In this document: in pieces, positions 34,298 to 43,847 of the stretch
How the letters are laid out: each line of letters begins with the position of its first letter
Numbering within the stretch: the stretch's first letter is position 1
Origin: Roseovarius sp. ZX-A-9
GTDB lineage: Bacteria > Pseudomonadota > Alphaproteobacteria > Rhodobacterales > Rhodobacteraceae
Length of the DNA stretch: 64,000 bases
Assembly: GCF_028369135.1 (NCBI RefSeq)
Contig: NZ_JAPWHW010000007.1
Location: 1-64,000 of the forward strand
Direction: 5' to 3'
Made by a program: the position numbers and the translations under genes
The notes under the pieces: generated by a model
Database searches by the model: none
What the model was told of the DNA's origin: nothing
Seen by the model: the letters and a program-made list of their open reading frames with translations, nothing else

Positions 34298-34783
34298 TCA
34301 AAAAGCTTCAGGCTGTGCTTCCCGCGCCATGTGATCGAGCACGGCATTGACAAATTTCGCCTCGCGGCCTTCGGGAAAGAAGCTCTTGGCGACATCCACG
34401 AATTCGCTGATCACCACGCGGGGCGGCGCGGATTTTGACACCATTTCAGCACCGGCGGCACGAAACAGCGCGCGCAGCGTCGGGTCGATCCGGGCAATCG
34501 GCCACTTGGCCACCAGCGCGCGGTCGGTCATCTGGTCGATTTTCGCCTGCCGGTCCACCGCCACGTCCAGGATCGCGCGAAAGAGGTCCACATCACCGTC
34601 GATCATGTCGGTGCCTTCATCGACCTCGGCACCGAAGCGGTGTTCGAGGAACTCGGCATAAACGCCGTCGACATCCTGATTGGAATGTTCCATCTGAAAC
34701 AGCGCCTGCACCGCATAGAGCCGGGCAGCGGAGCGCATCAGCCGTTTCTTGTTACCGGACAGGGGAACGACGGGATCGGTCAT
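34298..34783 (-). CDS. nusB: Transcription antitermination factor NusB
   Basis: A 161-residue all-helical protein. RSAARLYAVQALFQMEH near the N-terminus carries the arginine-rich helix for boxA RNA and NusE (S10) contact; VAKWPIARIDPTLRALFRAA and VVISEFVDVAKSFFPEGREAKFVNAVLDHMA (landmarks) are the second-half signatures. It supports rRNA operon antitermination. ATG 34783 overlaps the ribH stop (ATGA), the common ribH-nusB coupling. The longer open frame (to 34870) is a shadow of ribH. Confidence 0.95.
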   Translation of the reverse strand: MTDPVVPLSGNKKRLMRSAARLYAVQALFQMEHSNQDVDGVYAEFLEHRFGAEVDEGTDMIDGDVDLFRAILDVAVDRQAKIDQMTDRALVAKWPIARIDPTLRALFRAAGAEMVSKSAPPRVVISEFVDVAKSFFPEGREAKFVNAVLDHMAREAQPEAF

Positions 34784-35325
34784 GCGGTGGGTGTATCCTT
34801 GGGTGTGCCCGCGATTTGCAGCTCTTCGGTATCGGGCAAAAATCCGACGCCCTTGCGGGGAGCGCCCCATTTACGGGTCAGCGCCACCAGATGCAAGGCC
34901 GCCGCCGCAGCCCCTGCCCCCTTGTTCATCGCCTCGGGATCGGCGCGCACCTCAGCCTGTGCGCGGGTCTCGACCGTCAGGATGCCGTTGCCGATGCAAT
35001 GCCCCTGAAGCCCCAGCAAGGTGATCCCGCGGCTGCTGTCGTTGCACACCGTCTCGTAATGAGTCGTCTCGCCGCGGATGACGCAGCCCAAGGCCACGTA
35101 ACCGTCGTAGTTGCTCAACCGCCCGGCAAGCGCGATGGCCGTGGGCACTTCCAGCGCGCCGGGCACTTCAACAATATCCCAGGTCGCACCTGTCGCTTCG
35201 ATTTCGGCCTTGGCCCCTGCGATCAGGTTGTCGGCGATATCGCGATAGAAAGGCGCCACCACGATCAGCAGTTTCACAGGCTTCTCAAACGTTGGGCGCG
35301 GCAGAGTATAGTCCGTATCGGCCAT
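34780..35325 (-). CDS. ribH: 6,7-dimethyl-8-ribityllumazine synthase
   Basis: A 181-residue lumazine synthase, second-last step of riboflavin synthesis. VEVPGALEVPTAIALAG contains the substrate-phosphate loop, VALGCVIRGETTHYETVCNDSSRGI holds the catalytic histidine in the ETTHYE segment, and GNGILTVET follows. The C-terminal tail is a little longer than usual. It lies between ribBX (4-bp gap) and nusB (overlap) and gets 3,4-dihydroxy-2-butanone 4-phosphate from the RibB part of its neighbour. Confidence 0.95.
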   Translation of the reverse strand: MADTDYTLPRPTFEKPVKLLIVVAPFYRDIADNLIAGAKAEIEATGATWDIVEVPGALEVPTAIALAGRLSNYDGYVALGCVIRGETTHYETVCNDSSRGITLLGLQGHCIGNGILTVETRAQAEVRADPEAMNKGAGAAAAALHLVALTRKWGAPRKGVGFLPDTEELQIAGTPKDTPTA

Positions 35326-35329
35326 GGGT

Positions 35330-36463
35330 CTATCCTTTGCTCAGGGGACGGGTGCCGGTGATGGTGATACCGTAGGCATCCAGCCCCAGATAGCGCGTGT
35401 CGGGACTGTCGGTCAGCAGGATCAGTTCATGTACCCCCATGGTGGACATGATTTGCGCGCCAAGCCCGGTCTGCTTGATCGTGCGCGGCCCATCATCGTC
35501 GATCTCGCTGGCGAGTTTGGGCCGCGGCTGGCGAAAGAGAAAGACCGCGCCGCGCCCTTCCTCGGCGACGATCTGCATCGCGCGGGGCAGCTTGCCGCCC
35601 GGAGCACCTCCAATGCCCAGCACATCCTCGAGCGCATCGAGCGCGTGTGCGCGCGCCAGAACCGGCCCGCCCGTCGTGATGTCACCCTTGATCAGCACGA
35701 CATGTTCCGTGCCGCTGATCACGTCGGTGAAAATCCGCATCTCCCATGTGCCGCCAACATGCGACTGGACGGTTTCGCGCCGCGTTTCACGCACCAGATT
35801 GTCATGCTTGTGCCGATAAGCGATCAGGTCACTGATCGTGCCGATCTTCATGCCATGTCGCTTGGCGAACTCGATCAGCTCGGGCAAGCGCGACATTGTC
35901 CCGTCTTCATTCATGATCTCGCAGATCACGCCCGACGGGTTCAACCCGGCAAGACGCGATACATCGACAGCCGCCTCGGTATGGCCTGCGCGCACCAGCA
36001 CACCGCCATTGCGCGCCCGCAACGGAAAGACATGGCCCGGCGTCGCAATCGAACTGGCCGTGTTCTGTTCGTTGATCGCGGTCGCCACGGTCAGCGCCCG
36101 GTCGGCGGCGGAAATGCCGGTGCTGACGCCTTCGCGTGCCTCGATCGAGACGGTAAAGGCCGTCTCGTGGCGCGAGGAATTGTTTACTGCCATCATCGGC
36201 AGGCCCAGTTGCTCTATCCGCTCTGCCGTCATCGGCAGGCAGATCAGGCCACGGCCATGCATCGCCATGAAATTGATCGCGTCAGCATCGGCGAACTCGG
36301 CAGGGATCACCAGATCGCCTTCGTTTTCGCGGTCCTCATGATCCACGAGGATATACATCCGCCCGGCCTTCGCTTCGGCGATGATCTCTTCGGTGCTGGA
36401 AATCGCATCGCGCAGGTCGGACTCGACCGGTCCGGGTTTCTGGAATGGCGTTGTATCTGTCAT
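35330..36463 (-). CDS. ribB: DHBP synthase with degenerate GTP cyclohydrolase II-like domain (RibBX type)
   Basis: A 377-residue protein. Residues about 15-215 are 3,4-dihydroxy-2-butanone-4-phosphate synthase: VDHEDRENEGDLVIPAEF with the acidic metal ligands, TGISAADRALT, PGHVFPLRARNGGVLVRAGHTEAAVD (landmarks). The rest matches the position and length of GTP cyclohydrolase II, but the zinc-binding cysteines expected in a ...C...CDC...-type motif are missing: the segment is MRIFTDVISGTEHVVLIKGD. It therefore probably supplies only DHBP. Such RibBX proteins are known elsewhere; a separate RibA must exist outside the window. Confidence 0.9.
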   Translation of the reverse strand: MTDTTPFQKPGPVESDLRDAISSTEEIIAEAKAGRMYILVDHEDRENEGDLVIPAEFADADAINFMAMHGRGLICLPMTAERIEQLGLPMMAVNNSSRHETAFTVSIEAREGVSTGISAADRALTVATAINEQNTASSIATPGHVFPLRARNGGVLVRAGHTEAAVDVSRLAGLNPSGVICEIMNEDGTMSRLPELIEFAKRHGMKIGTISDLIAYRHKHDNLVRETRRETVQSHVGGTWEMRIFTDVISGTEHVVLIKGDITTGGPVLARAHALDALEDVLGIGGAPGGKLPRAMQIVAEEGRGAVFLFRQPRPKLASEIDDDGPRTIKQTGLGAQIMSTMGVHELILLTDSPDTRYLGLDAYGITITGTRPLSKG

Positions 36464-36505
36464 GAAGTCTCTCGCGTTTGCGCCTGCAAATAGCGCAGCG
36501 CGCCG

Positions 36506-37915
36506 CTATTGACCAGAGCCGAGTGCCGCGCGCACATGGCGGGTAAAGTCATCGCCGCGCTGTTCGAAATTGTCATATTGGTCAAAGCTGGCTGCGGCGG
36601 GTGCCAGCAACACCGTGTCGCCCGGCTGCGCATCGGCGACAGCATGCGCCACGGCAGCTTGCATCGTGGTGCAGACCTTGGCATCGACGCCTTCGAGCTG
36701 CACCGCGAAACCTGCCGCTTCGCGGCCGATCACATAGGCGCGCGTGACATGGTGCAGGCCCGGCTGCAGTCCGGCAATGCCGCCGTCCTTCTCAAGCCCG
36801 CCACAGATCCAGCGGATGCGCTCGAATGCCAGCAACGCCTTCAAGGCGCTGTCCACATTGGTGGCCTTGCTGTCGTTGACGAACGTGATACCGCCCGCTT
36901 CGGCGATGATCTGGCTACGGTGCGGCAGGCCCGGATAGCTGTGCAATGCCGCCTCGATCACCTTGGGCGCCAGCCCGACGCTGCGGCACGCAGCATAAGC
37001 CGCACAGGCGTTCTGATGGTTATGCGCGCCCGGCAGCCCCTTGATCGTGCGCAGGTCGATGCTGCCCGCCTGGCGCCCCTTGCGGTATTCGGACAAAAAC
37101 CCCTTGCGCGCAAAGACCTGCCAGCCCGGCCCGGTCAGCTTGGTCCCCGATGATACCCGGATCACCCGGTCATCCCCCGGCCCCTCGCCCAGTTGTCCGG
37201 CCAGAAACCGCCCCTCGGGCTCGTCCACACCGATCACCGCACGATCCGGCCCGCCCTCGGCAAAGAGGCGACGTTTCGCTGCGAAATACCCGCCGAGGCC
37301 GCCGTGGCGATCGAGGTGATCGGGGGTGAGGTTGGTGAAAACGGCGATGTCGGGGGTGAGCGCGCGGGCCAGTTCGGTCTGGTAACTGCTGAGTTCCAGC
37401 ACAACGACGCCGCCATCGCTGGGCGGGTCGAGGTCGAGCACACCGCGCCCGATATTGCCCGCCAGCTGCGCCGGGCGGCCAGCCTCGGTCAGGATGTGGT
37501 GGATGAGCGCGGATGTAGTGGATTTACCGTTCGAGCCAGTCACGGCGATCACCCGCGGGACGGTCTCGTATTCCTCCCAGCCCTGGGTGGCGAAGGAGCG
37601 GAAGAACAGGCCGATATCGTTATCCACCGGCACGCCAAGTGTCTGGGCTGCCGCGACAATTCGGTTCGGGCTGGGGTAGAGATGCGGGATTCCGGGGCTG
37701 ACGATCAGGCTGGCCACGCCCTCCAGCGCGCCCTCGCGGGCCAGATCGCGGATCTCGAAATCCTCGGCCTCTGCCGCCACGCGTGCCAGCGCGTTGTCAT
37801 CCCAGCAAAGCACTTCCGCCCCGCCCGCACGCAGCGCCCGCGCCGCGCTGAGGCCCGAGCGGCCAAGGCCCAGAACGGCGACCAAACGATCCTGAAATCC
37901 CACCACCGGTATCAT
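36506..37915 (-). CDS. murD: UDP-N-acetylmuramoylalanine--D-glutamate ligase
   Basis: A 469-residue cytoplasmic Mur ligase adding D-glutamate to UDP-MurNAc-L-Ala. The N-terminal UDP-binding domain has [17 protein letters not shown]; the ATP loop is [13 protein letters not shown]; the glutamate and histidine ligands are in LELSSYQ and LDRHGG; the C-terminal domain holds FVNDSKATN and GGLEKDGG. Normal length. It is separated from mraY by a tandem-repeat TPR gene, whereas the two are usually adjacent. An 11-bp repeat array lies 76 bp upstream. Confidence 0.95.
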   Translation of the reverse strand: MIPVVGFQDRLVAVLGLGRSGLSAARALRAGGAEVLCWDDNALARVAAEAEDFEIRDLAREGALEGVASLIVSPGIPHLYPSPNRIVAAAQTLGVPVDNDIGLFFRSFATQGWEEYETVPRVIAVTGSNGKSTTSALIHHILTEAGRPAQLAGNIGRGVLDLDPPSDGGVVVLELSSYQTELARALTPDIAVFTNLTPDHLDRHGGLGGYFAAKRRLFAEGGPDRAVIGVDEPEGRFLAGQLGEGPGDDRVIRVSSGTKLTGPGWQVFARKGFLSEYRKGRQAGSIDLRTIKGLPGAHNHQNACAAYAACRSVGLAPKVIEAALHSYPGLPHRSQIIAEAGGITFVNDSKATNVDSALKALLAFERIRWICGGLEKDGGIAGLQPGLHHVTRAYVIGREAAGFAVQLEGVDAKVCTTMQAAVAHAVADAQPGDTVLLAPAAASFDQYDNFEQRGDDFTRHVRAALGSGQ

Positions 37916-37991
37916 GCCGCACCCCTTGCTCTGCCCTGATGTCCAGAGCTACCCGAGGGCGCGGACGGCGTCCAGAGGCACGCGGTTTCGG

Positions 37992-38036
37992 GCTGTCGGT
38001 ATCGTGTCGGTATCACGTCGGTTTTGCATCGGTGCG
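37992..38036 (-). repeat. 11-bp direct-repeat array, locus 3 (4 units, upstream of murD)
   Basis: Read on the minus strand, four copies of ACCGA are spaced exactly 11 bp apart; the two best units read GATACCGACAC and GATACCGACAG, preceded by AAACCGACGTG-like and CACCGATGC-like units. The array ends 76 bp upstream of the murD ATG in the same orientation as the array before pepF has to pepF. Confidence 0.7.
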
Positions 38037-38037
38037 A

Positions 38038-39597
38038 TCAGTCGGGATTCGCGGGCGGCGGGGTTTGGGATTCGAGCAGGTGGTCGAGGTTTTCGCGGCA
38101 AGTTATGGTCTTGGGATGGTCCGGCCCTAGGGTGCGTTCGGCGATCTCCAGCGCCTCACAATAAAGCCCCTCGGCCTCCGCGTGACGGCCCTGCGCCTGA
38201 ACCGCACCCGCGAGGTTGTTGAGATCGGTGGCATAGCCCGGATGCCCCTCGCCAATCGTTGCGAGATCAATCTTCAGCGCCTCGCGGTAGAGCCCCTCGG
38301 CCTCCGCGTGGCGGCCCTGCGCCGCAACCACGAGCGCGAGGTTGTTGAGGTGCGTGGCATAGTCCGGATGCCCCGTGCCAATCGTGGCGCGGTCAATCTC
38401 CAGCGCCTCGCGATAGAGACCCTCGGCCTCCGCGTGGCAACCCTGCGCCTGAACCGCATACGCGAGGTTGTTGAGGTCCGTAGCATAACCCGGATGCCCC
38501 TCGCCAATCGTTGCGCGATCAATCTCCAACACCTCTCGGTAGAGACCCTCGGCTTCCGCGTGACGGCCCTGCGCCTGAACCACGAGCGCGAGATTGTTGA
38601 GGTGAGTGGCATAGGCCGGATGGCCCGCGCCAATGGTCGCGCGAATAATCTTCAACGCCTCGCGGTAAAGCTCCTCGGCCTCCTCATTGCGGTCCTGCGC
38701 CGCAACCACGAGCGCGAGGTTGTTGAGACGGGTGGCGTAGTTGGGATGCTCCTCGCCAATCGTGGAGCGGTCGATCCCCAATGCCTCACGGTATATCGGT
38801 TCCGCCTCGGAGTTTCGTTCCAAGCGCCAGAGAATAGTTGCCTGCCGATCCAAAGCACGGGAAAGCGCCACATCATCCGCGTTTTGGCGTGCCAAGGCTA
38901 CCAAATCTTCTGCCATACGTTCAGCGCGTTGATACTCCCCGGCGAGTTGCGAGAAGTCCACCGCGTTATAAAGGCTATCAAATTCTGGGTGAAGCCGCGC
39001 AGCCCGCGCGTAATGGGCGGCGGCATCGGCCCAGCGCACTTCGGCCTCTGCGATCTCGCCACGGCCATAGGCGGCGCGGGCAGCTTCCTGCACTTCCATC
39101 TCTCGGCGGGCTTCGATTTCGGCAAAAAGATCGTCGGCGATGGAATAGTCGCCTTGCTCAAGCGCGTTGCGGGCCTCGGTCAGGCGGTCGCCGCCGATCT
39201 CGTTCCCAGAGCGTTCGAGCAATGCCTCCAGTTCGGTGATGCGTTTTTTGGCCTCCGCCAACGCCGGTTCGGGGTCGGCGATCTGCGATTCGAGTTCAGC
39301 GATCCGCGCACGCAGTTGTTGTTTTTCACCTTGAGAGGCTTGGGCCAATTCGGTCACAAGCTCGGATTTCAACTCGCGGCGGATGCGTATGAATTCGGTG
39401 ACCGTGAGGGCGGGACCGTCTTTTGCCTTTGGCGCGCTAAGGGCTTCGCGGCTTTCCCGCCCCAACTCGACAGTTTCGACCTTGCGAAAGGCCTTGCGGA
39501 ACGGGGCGAACACAGTCTCGATGATCGCCAGAATTGCCGCGAGGGCGCCCAAAGGAATCGCGTAATCCGACAAAAAGCCAAGAATGGTTTCCAGCAT
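38038..39597 (-). CDS. Membrane-anchored coiled-coil and kinesin-light-chain-type TPR protein
   Basis: A 519-residue protein: a short N-terminal membrane span (about residues 8-28), a charged coiled coil (about 65-135, with RARIAELESQIADPEPALAEAKKRITELEALL as heptads, seen in parts), a divergent TPR region (140-260), then six 42-residue TPRs of the kinesin-light-chain type from about 264 to 511. Repeats 1-5 are very alike, each with YREALEIDRATIG, HPxYAT and LNNLA. It probably binds other proteins. Its place inside the cell-wall operon is unusual. A partner cannot be named. Confidence 0.8.
   Translation of the reverse strand: MLETILGFLSDYAIPLGALAAILAIIETVFAPFRKAFRKVETVELGRESREALSAPKAKDGPALTVTEFIRIRRELKSELVTELAQASQGEKQQLRARIAELESQIADPEPALAEAKKRITELEALLERSGNEIGGDRLTEARNALEQGDYSIADDLFAEIEARREMEVQEAARAAYGRGEIAEAEVRWADAAAHYARAARLHPEFDSLYNAVDFSQLAGEYQRAERMAEDLVALARQNADDVALSRALDRQATILWRLERNSEAEPIYREALGIDRSTIGEEHPNYATRLNNLALVVAAQDRNEEAEELYREALKIIRATIGAGHPAYATHLNNLALVVQAQGRHAEAEGLYREVLEIDRATIGEGHPGYATDLNNLAYAVQAQGCHAEAEGLYREALEIDRATIGTGHPDYATHLNNLALVVAAQGRHAEAEGLYREALKIDLATIGEGHPGYATDLNNLAGAVQAQGRHAEAEGLYCEALEIAERTLGPDHPKTITCRENLDHLLESQTPPPANPD
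38067..38808 (-). repeat. 126-bp tandem repeats encoding TPR units
   Basis: Six consecutive units of 126 bp encode the 42-residue repeats of the TPR gene. The inner units are almost the same at the DNA level too, for example the repeated plus-strand phrases CTCGGCCTCCGCGTG and CGCGAGGTTGTTGAG. Such near-identity points to recent duplication or ongoing gene conversion and makes the unit number likely to vary between strains. Confidence 0.8.
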
Positions 39598-39695
39598 CCA
39601 ATGCCCCTACAGAATTCCGCAAAGGTACCTGATAAATGCCAAAAGGAAAGCGGCAGACTAGAAGGCACCCGCTGAGGGCGGAGGAGCGGTCGCTG

Positions 39696-40778
39696 TTACC
39701 GCACCTTCAGTGTCGCCAGGCCGATCACCGCGAGGATCAGCGAGATGATCCAGAAGCGGATGACGATCTGCGGCTCGGACCAGCCCTTTTTCTCGTAGTG
39801 GTGGTGGATGGGCGCCATCAGGAAGACGCGTTTGCCGGTGCGTTTGAAATAGAGCACCTGGATGATCACCGAAAGCGCCTCGACCACGAACAGCCCGCCG
39901 ACGATGGCCAGCACGATCTCGTGCTTGGTGGCCACGGCAATCGCGCCCAGCGCGCCGCCCAGGGCCAGGCTGCCGGTGTCGCCCATGAACACCGCCGCGG
40001 GCGGGGCATTATACCACAAGAAGCCCAGACCGCCGCCAATGAGACCCGCGACAAAGACCAGGATCTCGCCTGTCCCGGCCACGTAATGCACATCGAGATA
40101 TTCGGTAAAGTCGACCCGGCCGACCGCGTAGGCGATCGCACCCAGCGTGCCCGCGGCGATCATCACCGGCATGATCGCGAGGCCATCCAGCCCGTCGGTC
40201 AGGTTGACCGCATTGGCGGAGCCGACGATCACGATGGTGGCAAAGGGCACGAACAGGAAACCGAGATTGATCAGCGTGTCCTTGAACACCGGCAGGGCCA
40301 GTTGGTTCTGCAAGTCTGCAGGGTGATACATCGTCGCCCAATAGGCCGCGATCCCGGCGATGATAAAGCCCAGCCCCAGCCGCAACTTACCCGGCACGCC
40401 GGAAATCGTCTGCTTGGACACCTTGGCATAATCATCGGCAAACCCGATGAGGCCGAAGGAAATGGTGACAAAGAGGACCAGCCACACGAAAGGATTGTCG
40501 AGCCGCGCCCAGAGCAGTGTGGAGGTCAACAATGCCCCGACGATCAGCAGGCCACCCATCGTCGGCGTGCCGGCCTTGACGAAATGCCCCTCGGGGCCGT
40601 CCTCGCGAATGGGCTGGCCCTTGCCCTGGCGTTTGCGCAGCACGTTGATCAGCGGCGGGCCGAACAGAAAGCCGAAGATCAGCGCCGTCATGAACGCGCC
40701 ACCGGTTCGGAACGTGATATACCTGAACAGGTTGAAGAAATCACCGCCGTCGGAGAGCGCGGTCAGCCAGTAGAACAT
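39696..40778 (-). CDS. mraY: Phospho-N-acetylmuramoyl-pentapeptide transferase
   Basis: A 360-residue integral membrane enzyme making lipid I by moving phospho-MurNAc-pentapeptide to undecaprenyl phosphate. [10 protein letters not shown] near the N-terminal third, FADDYAK with the adjacent acidic pair for magnesium, [13 protein letters not shown] with the catalytic aspartate, and [11 protein letters not shown] near the C-terminus are all present. About ten spans. Its start codon directly follows the murF stop with no gap. Confidence 0.96.
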   Translation of the reverse strand: MFYWLTALSDGGDFFNLFRYITFRTGGAFMTALIFGFLFGPPLINVLRKRQGKGQPIREDGPEGHFVKAGTPTMGGLLIVGALLTSTLLWARLDNPFVWLVLFVTISFGLIGFADDYAKVSKQTISGVPGKLRLGLGFIIAGIAAYWATMYHPADLQNQLALPVFKDTLINLGFLFVPFATIVIVGSANAVNLTDGLDGLAIMPVMIAAGTLGAIAYAVGRVDFTEYLDVHYVAGTGEILVFVAGLIGGGLGFLWYNAPPAAVFMGDTGSLALGGALGAIAVATKHEIVLAIVGGLFVVEALSVIIQVLYFKRTGKRVFLMAPIHHHYEKKGWSEPQIVIRFWIISLILAVIGLATLKVR

Positions 40779-42218
40779 TCAGTCGTCCCTTGTTTGCGAG
40801 CGGCTGTGCCGCCCCGTTTTGCGCAGCGCCTCGGCGATCAGACTGACCTTGCTGCCCTTGGAGCCTTTGACCAGCACCACGTCGCCGGCGTCTATCATGC
40901 CTGGCACGTGGGGTACCAGTGCCTCTGCGGTTTCGACCCAATGGCCGCGCAGGGCATTGGGCAGCGCGTCATGAAGCAGCCGCATCCGCGGCCCGACGCA
41001 GTGGATACATGCCAGCGCGTCGACATGCGGCAGGCGGGCAATCGCGCGGTGCATTTCGGCCTCGTCCGCGCCCAGTTCCAGCATGTCGCCGAGAATGGCG
41101 ATGCGGCGGCCCCGGGCCACCCGGCCTACCCCGTCATGCGGCGTGGCGGCGGCCAGCACCTCGAGCGCCGCCGTCATGGATGTGGGGTTGGCATTGAAAG
41201 CATCGTCGATCAGCTCGATCGTCCAGCTTTCGTCGCCGGGATCGAGAGAGACGGTCTCGCGCGTGCCGCGCCCGGCGGGCGGTGCCCAGGCCGCCAGATC
41301 GGGGGCCGCGACGCCCGAATCCGCCCCCAGCGCCTCGACCGTTGCCAGCACGGCAAGGCCGTTCATCGCGAAATGGCGGCCCGCACTGCCCAGCTTGAAC
41401 GTGACTGGGGTGCCGCGCAGATCGGCCTGTACGATGGTCTGATCATTGCTGAGCTTTGCAGAAATCAGGTGATACTGGTCGCTCTGCGTGCCAAATGTCA
41501 CCGTCTGCGCCCCTTGCGCGGCAGCCGCCGCCAGCAGCAGGTGTGCCGTGTCCAGATCGACATTGACGATGGCGGTGCCGCCGGGTTCCAGCCCTTCAAA
41601 GATCGCGGCCTTTTCCACCGCGATCCCGTCGATATTGTTGAACGCCTCGAGATGTGCGGCGGCGACGGTGGTGATCAGCGCCACATGCGGGCGTGCCATG
41701 CGGCTGAGCGGCGCGATCTCGCCGGGGTGGTTCATGCCGATCTCGATCACGGCAAATTCGGTGTCTGCGGGCATCCGCGCCAGCGTCAGCGGCACACCCC
41801 AGTGGTTGTTGTAGCTGGCTTGCGCCGCGTGGGTGCGGCCCTGCGCCGCCAGCACGCCGCGCAGCATCTCTTTGGTCGAGGTCTTGCCGACAGAGCCGGT
41901 GACGGCGACGACCCGAGCCTTGGTGCGGGCGCGCGCGGCGCGGCCCAGAGCCTCCAAGCCCGTCAGGACATCCTCGACGATCAGCAAGGGCGCGTCTGGT
42001 GCCACGCCCTCGGGGACGCGGCTGACCATTGCGGCGGCAGCGCCCTGCTCCAGCGCCTGCGCCACGAAATCATGCCCGTCGCGCGCCGCCTGAAGGGCGA
42101 CGAAGAGATCGCCAGGGGCCAGATTGCGGGTGTCGATGGACACGCCACCCGCTTGCCAGTCGCCCGTCACCCGCCCGCCGGTCGCGGCGGCGGCCTCGGC
42201 TGCGGTCCACAGGCTCAT
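40779..42218 (-). CDS. murF: UDP-N-acetylmuramoyl-tripeptide--D-alanyl-D-alanine ligase
   Basis: A 479-residue Mur ligase that attaches D-Ala-D-Ala to the UDP-MurNAc tripeptide. The ATP loop is VTGSVGKTSTKEML; SYNNHWGVPLTLA and EIGMNHPGEI are MurF-specific; DDAFNANPTSMTAALEVL (the adenine-side motif) and LGDMLELG follow. N-terminal domain starts with WTAAEAAAATGG. Its start overlaps the murE stop by 4 bp. Confidence 0.95.
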   Translation of the reverse strand: MSLWTAAEAAAATGGRVTGDWQAGGVSIDTRNLAPGDLFVALQAARDGHDFVAQALEQGAAAAMVSRVPEGVAPDAPLLIVEDVLTGLEALGRAARARTKARVVAVTGSVGKTSTKEMLRGVLAAQGRTHAAQASYNNHWGVPLTLARMPADTEFAVIEIGMNHPGEIAPLSRMARPHVALITTVAAAHLEAFNNIDGIAVEKAAIFEGLEPGGTAIVNVDLDTAHLLLAAAAAQGAQTVTFGTQSDQYHLISAKLSNDQTIVQADLRGTPVTFKLGSAGRHFAMNGLAVLATVEALGADSGVAAPDLAAWAPPAGRGTRETVSLDPGDESWTIELIDDAFNANPTSMTAALEVLAAATPHDGVGRVARGRRIAILGDMLELGADEAEMHRAIARLPHVDALACIHCVGPRMRLLHDALPNALRGHWVETAEALVPHVPGMIDAGDVVLVKGSKGSKVSLIAEALRKTGRHSRSQTRDD

Positions 42219-43714
42219 GCGATGCCTCCATCAAGCGCCGAGACAGCCACGCTGGCTTGCTCGGCATCATCAAAGGGAAGAACATCGTCGCCCACGGTCT
42301 GGCCAGTCTCATGGCCTTTGCCCAGCACCAGCAGCGCGTCGCCGGGGCCGAGCGCGTCGACACCCCGCAAGATTGCCTCGGCGCGGTCGCCCACTTCGGT
42401 CGCGTCGGGGCATCCTTGCAGGACGGCGGCGCGGATCACGGCGGGGTCTTCGCTGCGCGGGTTGTCATCGGTGACGATCACCAGATCGGCATTCTCGGCG
42501 GCGGCACGGCCCATCAGGGGGCGTTTTGCGGTGTCACGGTCGCCGCCCGCGCCGACGATGGCAACGAGGCGCCCCATCACATGCGGGCGCAGCGCGCGAA
42601 TGGCGGTTTCGACCGCACCGGGCGTATGGGCGTAATCGACAAAAACCGCCGCGCCGTTTTCGCGGGTGGCGGCCAATTGCATACGCCCGCGTACGGTCCG
42701 CATGTGCGGCAGGGTTTCGAACACGCGTTCGGGGGCGGCGCCGGTGGCGATCACCAGACCAGCGGCCAGCAGCACGTTCTCGGCCTGAAATCCACCGATG
42801 AGCGGCAACGTGCATTGGTATGGCCGACCGTTCCAGGCAAAGCGCATGGTCTGTCCCGTCGCCTCGAACCGCTGCGCCTGCAGGCACAGGTTTGCGCCTT
42901 CGGTCCGGCCCACCGTGATCACCTCTTGCCCGCGATCATGGGCGATCAGCGCCATATCCGGCCCGCGCGAATCGTCGATATTGATCACCGCGATCCCGTC
43001 ATCGGGCAGCACGCGCTCGAAAAGGCCCGCCTTGGCGTTGAAATAGGCGGAAAAGCTGTCGTGATAATCCAGATGATCCTGAGTGAAGTTGGTAAACCCC
43101 GCCGCGGCCAGCCGCACCCCGTCCAGACGGCGCTGTTCCAGCCCGTGGCTGGACGCCTCCATTGCGGCGTGATCGACACCTGCGTGGGCGGCCTCGGCCA
43201 GAACCCGGTGCAGGGTGATCGGCTCGGGCGTGGTGTGGGCCAGTGGCGCGGCATAATCGCCCTCGACACCGGTGGTGCCCAGATTGATCGCCAGGTGCCC
43301 CAGTTCCGACCAGATCTGGCGGGTAAAACTGGCCACGGAGGTCTTGCCGTTGGTGCCGGTCACCGCCACCATCACCTCGGGCTGCACACCAAACCAGAGA
43401 GCCGCGGTATAGGCCAGCGTCTGGCGCGGGTCTTGCGCGATCACCAGTGCGGCATCGCTGGCGGCCAGTTCCGTAGCGGCGATGCGCGCACCTTCGCTGT
43501 CGGTGAGGATGGCAGAGGCCCCCTGCCGCAGCGCGTATTGGATAAATTCGCCACCATGCACCCGCGTGCCCGGCAATGCGGCAAAGAGCGTGCCGTCCTT
43601 CACCTTGCGACTGTCAACGGCCAGCCCGGTGATGCGCGTCTGCGCGCCGCGACCGATGCCGCCCTGCGCGGTCAGCCCAAGCTCCGCCAATGTCTTTTCC
43701 TGCGCTGCCGACAT
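42215..43714 (-). CDS. murE: UDP-N-acetylmuramoyl-tripeptide synthetase
   Basis: A 499-residue Mur ligase adding the third amino acid, expected to be meso-diaminopimelate. The ATP loop is VTGTNGKTSVASF; NLGTTGVEGD, MEASSHGLEQRR and the carbamylated-lysine region LDYHDSFSAYFNAKAGLF follow; TDDNPRSEDP is close to the DNPR motif that recognises diaminopimelate, which supports mDAP rather than lysine. It lies 133 bp downstream of ftsI. Confidence 0.95.
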   Translation of the reverse strand: MSAAQEKTLAELGLTAQGGIGRGAQTRITGLAVDSRKVKDGTLFAALPGTRVHGGEFIQYALRQGASAILTDSEGARIAATELAASDAALVIAQDPRQTLAYTAALWFGVQPEVMVAVTGTNGKTSVASFTRQIWSELGHLAINLGTTGVEGDYAAPLAHTTPEPITLHRVLAEAAHAGVDHAAMEASSHGLEQRRLDGVRLAAAGFTNFTQDHLDYHDSFSAYFNAKAGLFERVLPDDGIAVINIDDSRGPDMALIAHDRGQEVITVGRTEGANLCLQAQRFEATGQTMRFAWNGRPYQCTLPLIGGFQAENVLLAAGLVIATGAAPERVFETLPHMRTVRGRMQLAATRENGAAVFVDYAHTPGAVETAIRALRPHVMGRLVAIVGAGGDRDTAKRPLMGRAAAENADLVIVTDDNPRSEDPAVIRAAVLQGCPDATEVGDRAEAILRGVDALGPGDALLVLGKGHETGQTVGDDVLPFDDAEQASVAVSALDGGIA

Positions 43715-43847
43715 CCGTCCGCCACCCTGCGTCAGATCCTGCTTGCTGTGTTTCCGAACGACGAAAACCGGCGGAACAGGCCCGCGCTCCTCTAAAGCTG
43801 TGGACGTTCCGCGCGGATTTCGTGAGTCGGAGTCAGCGCAAAACGAG

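Noticed and set aside
39636-42635. 999-codon open frame on the plus strand across mraY and murF
   Set aside because: It lies fully antisense to two clear cell-wall genes, is rich in Arg, Gln, His and Gly, and has no recognisable domain; long antisense frames are expected at this GC content.
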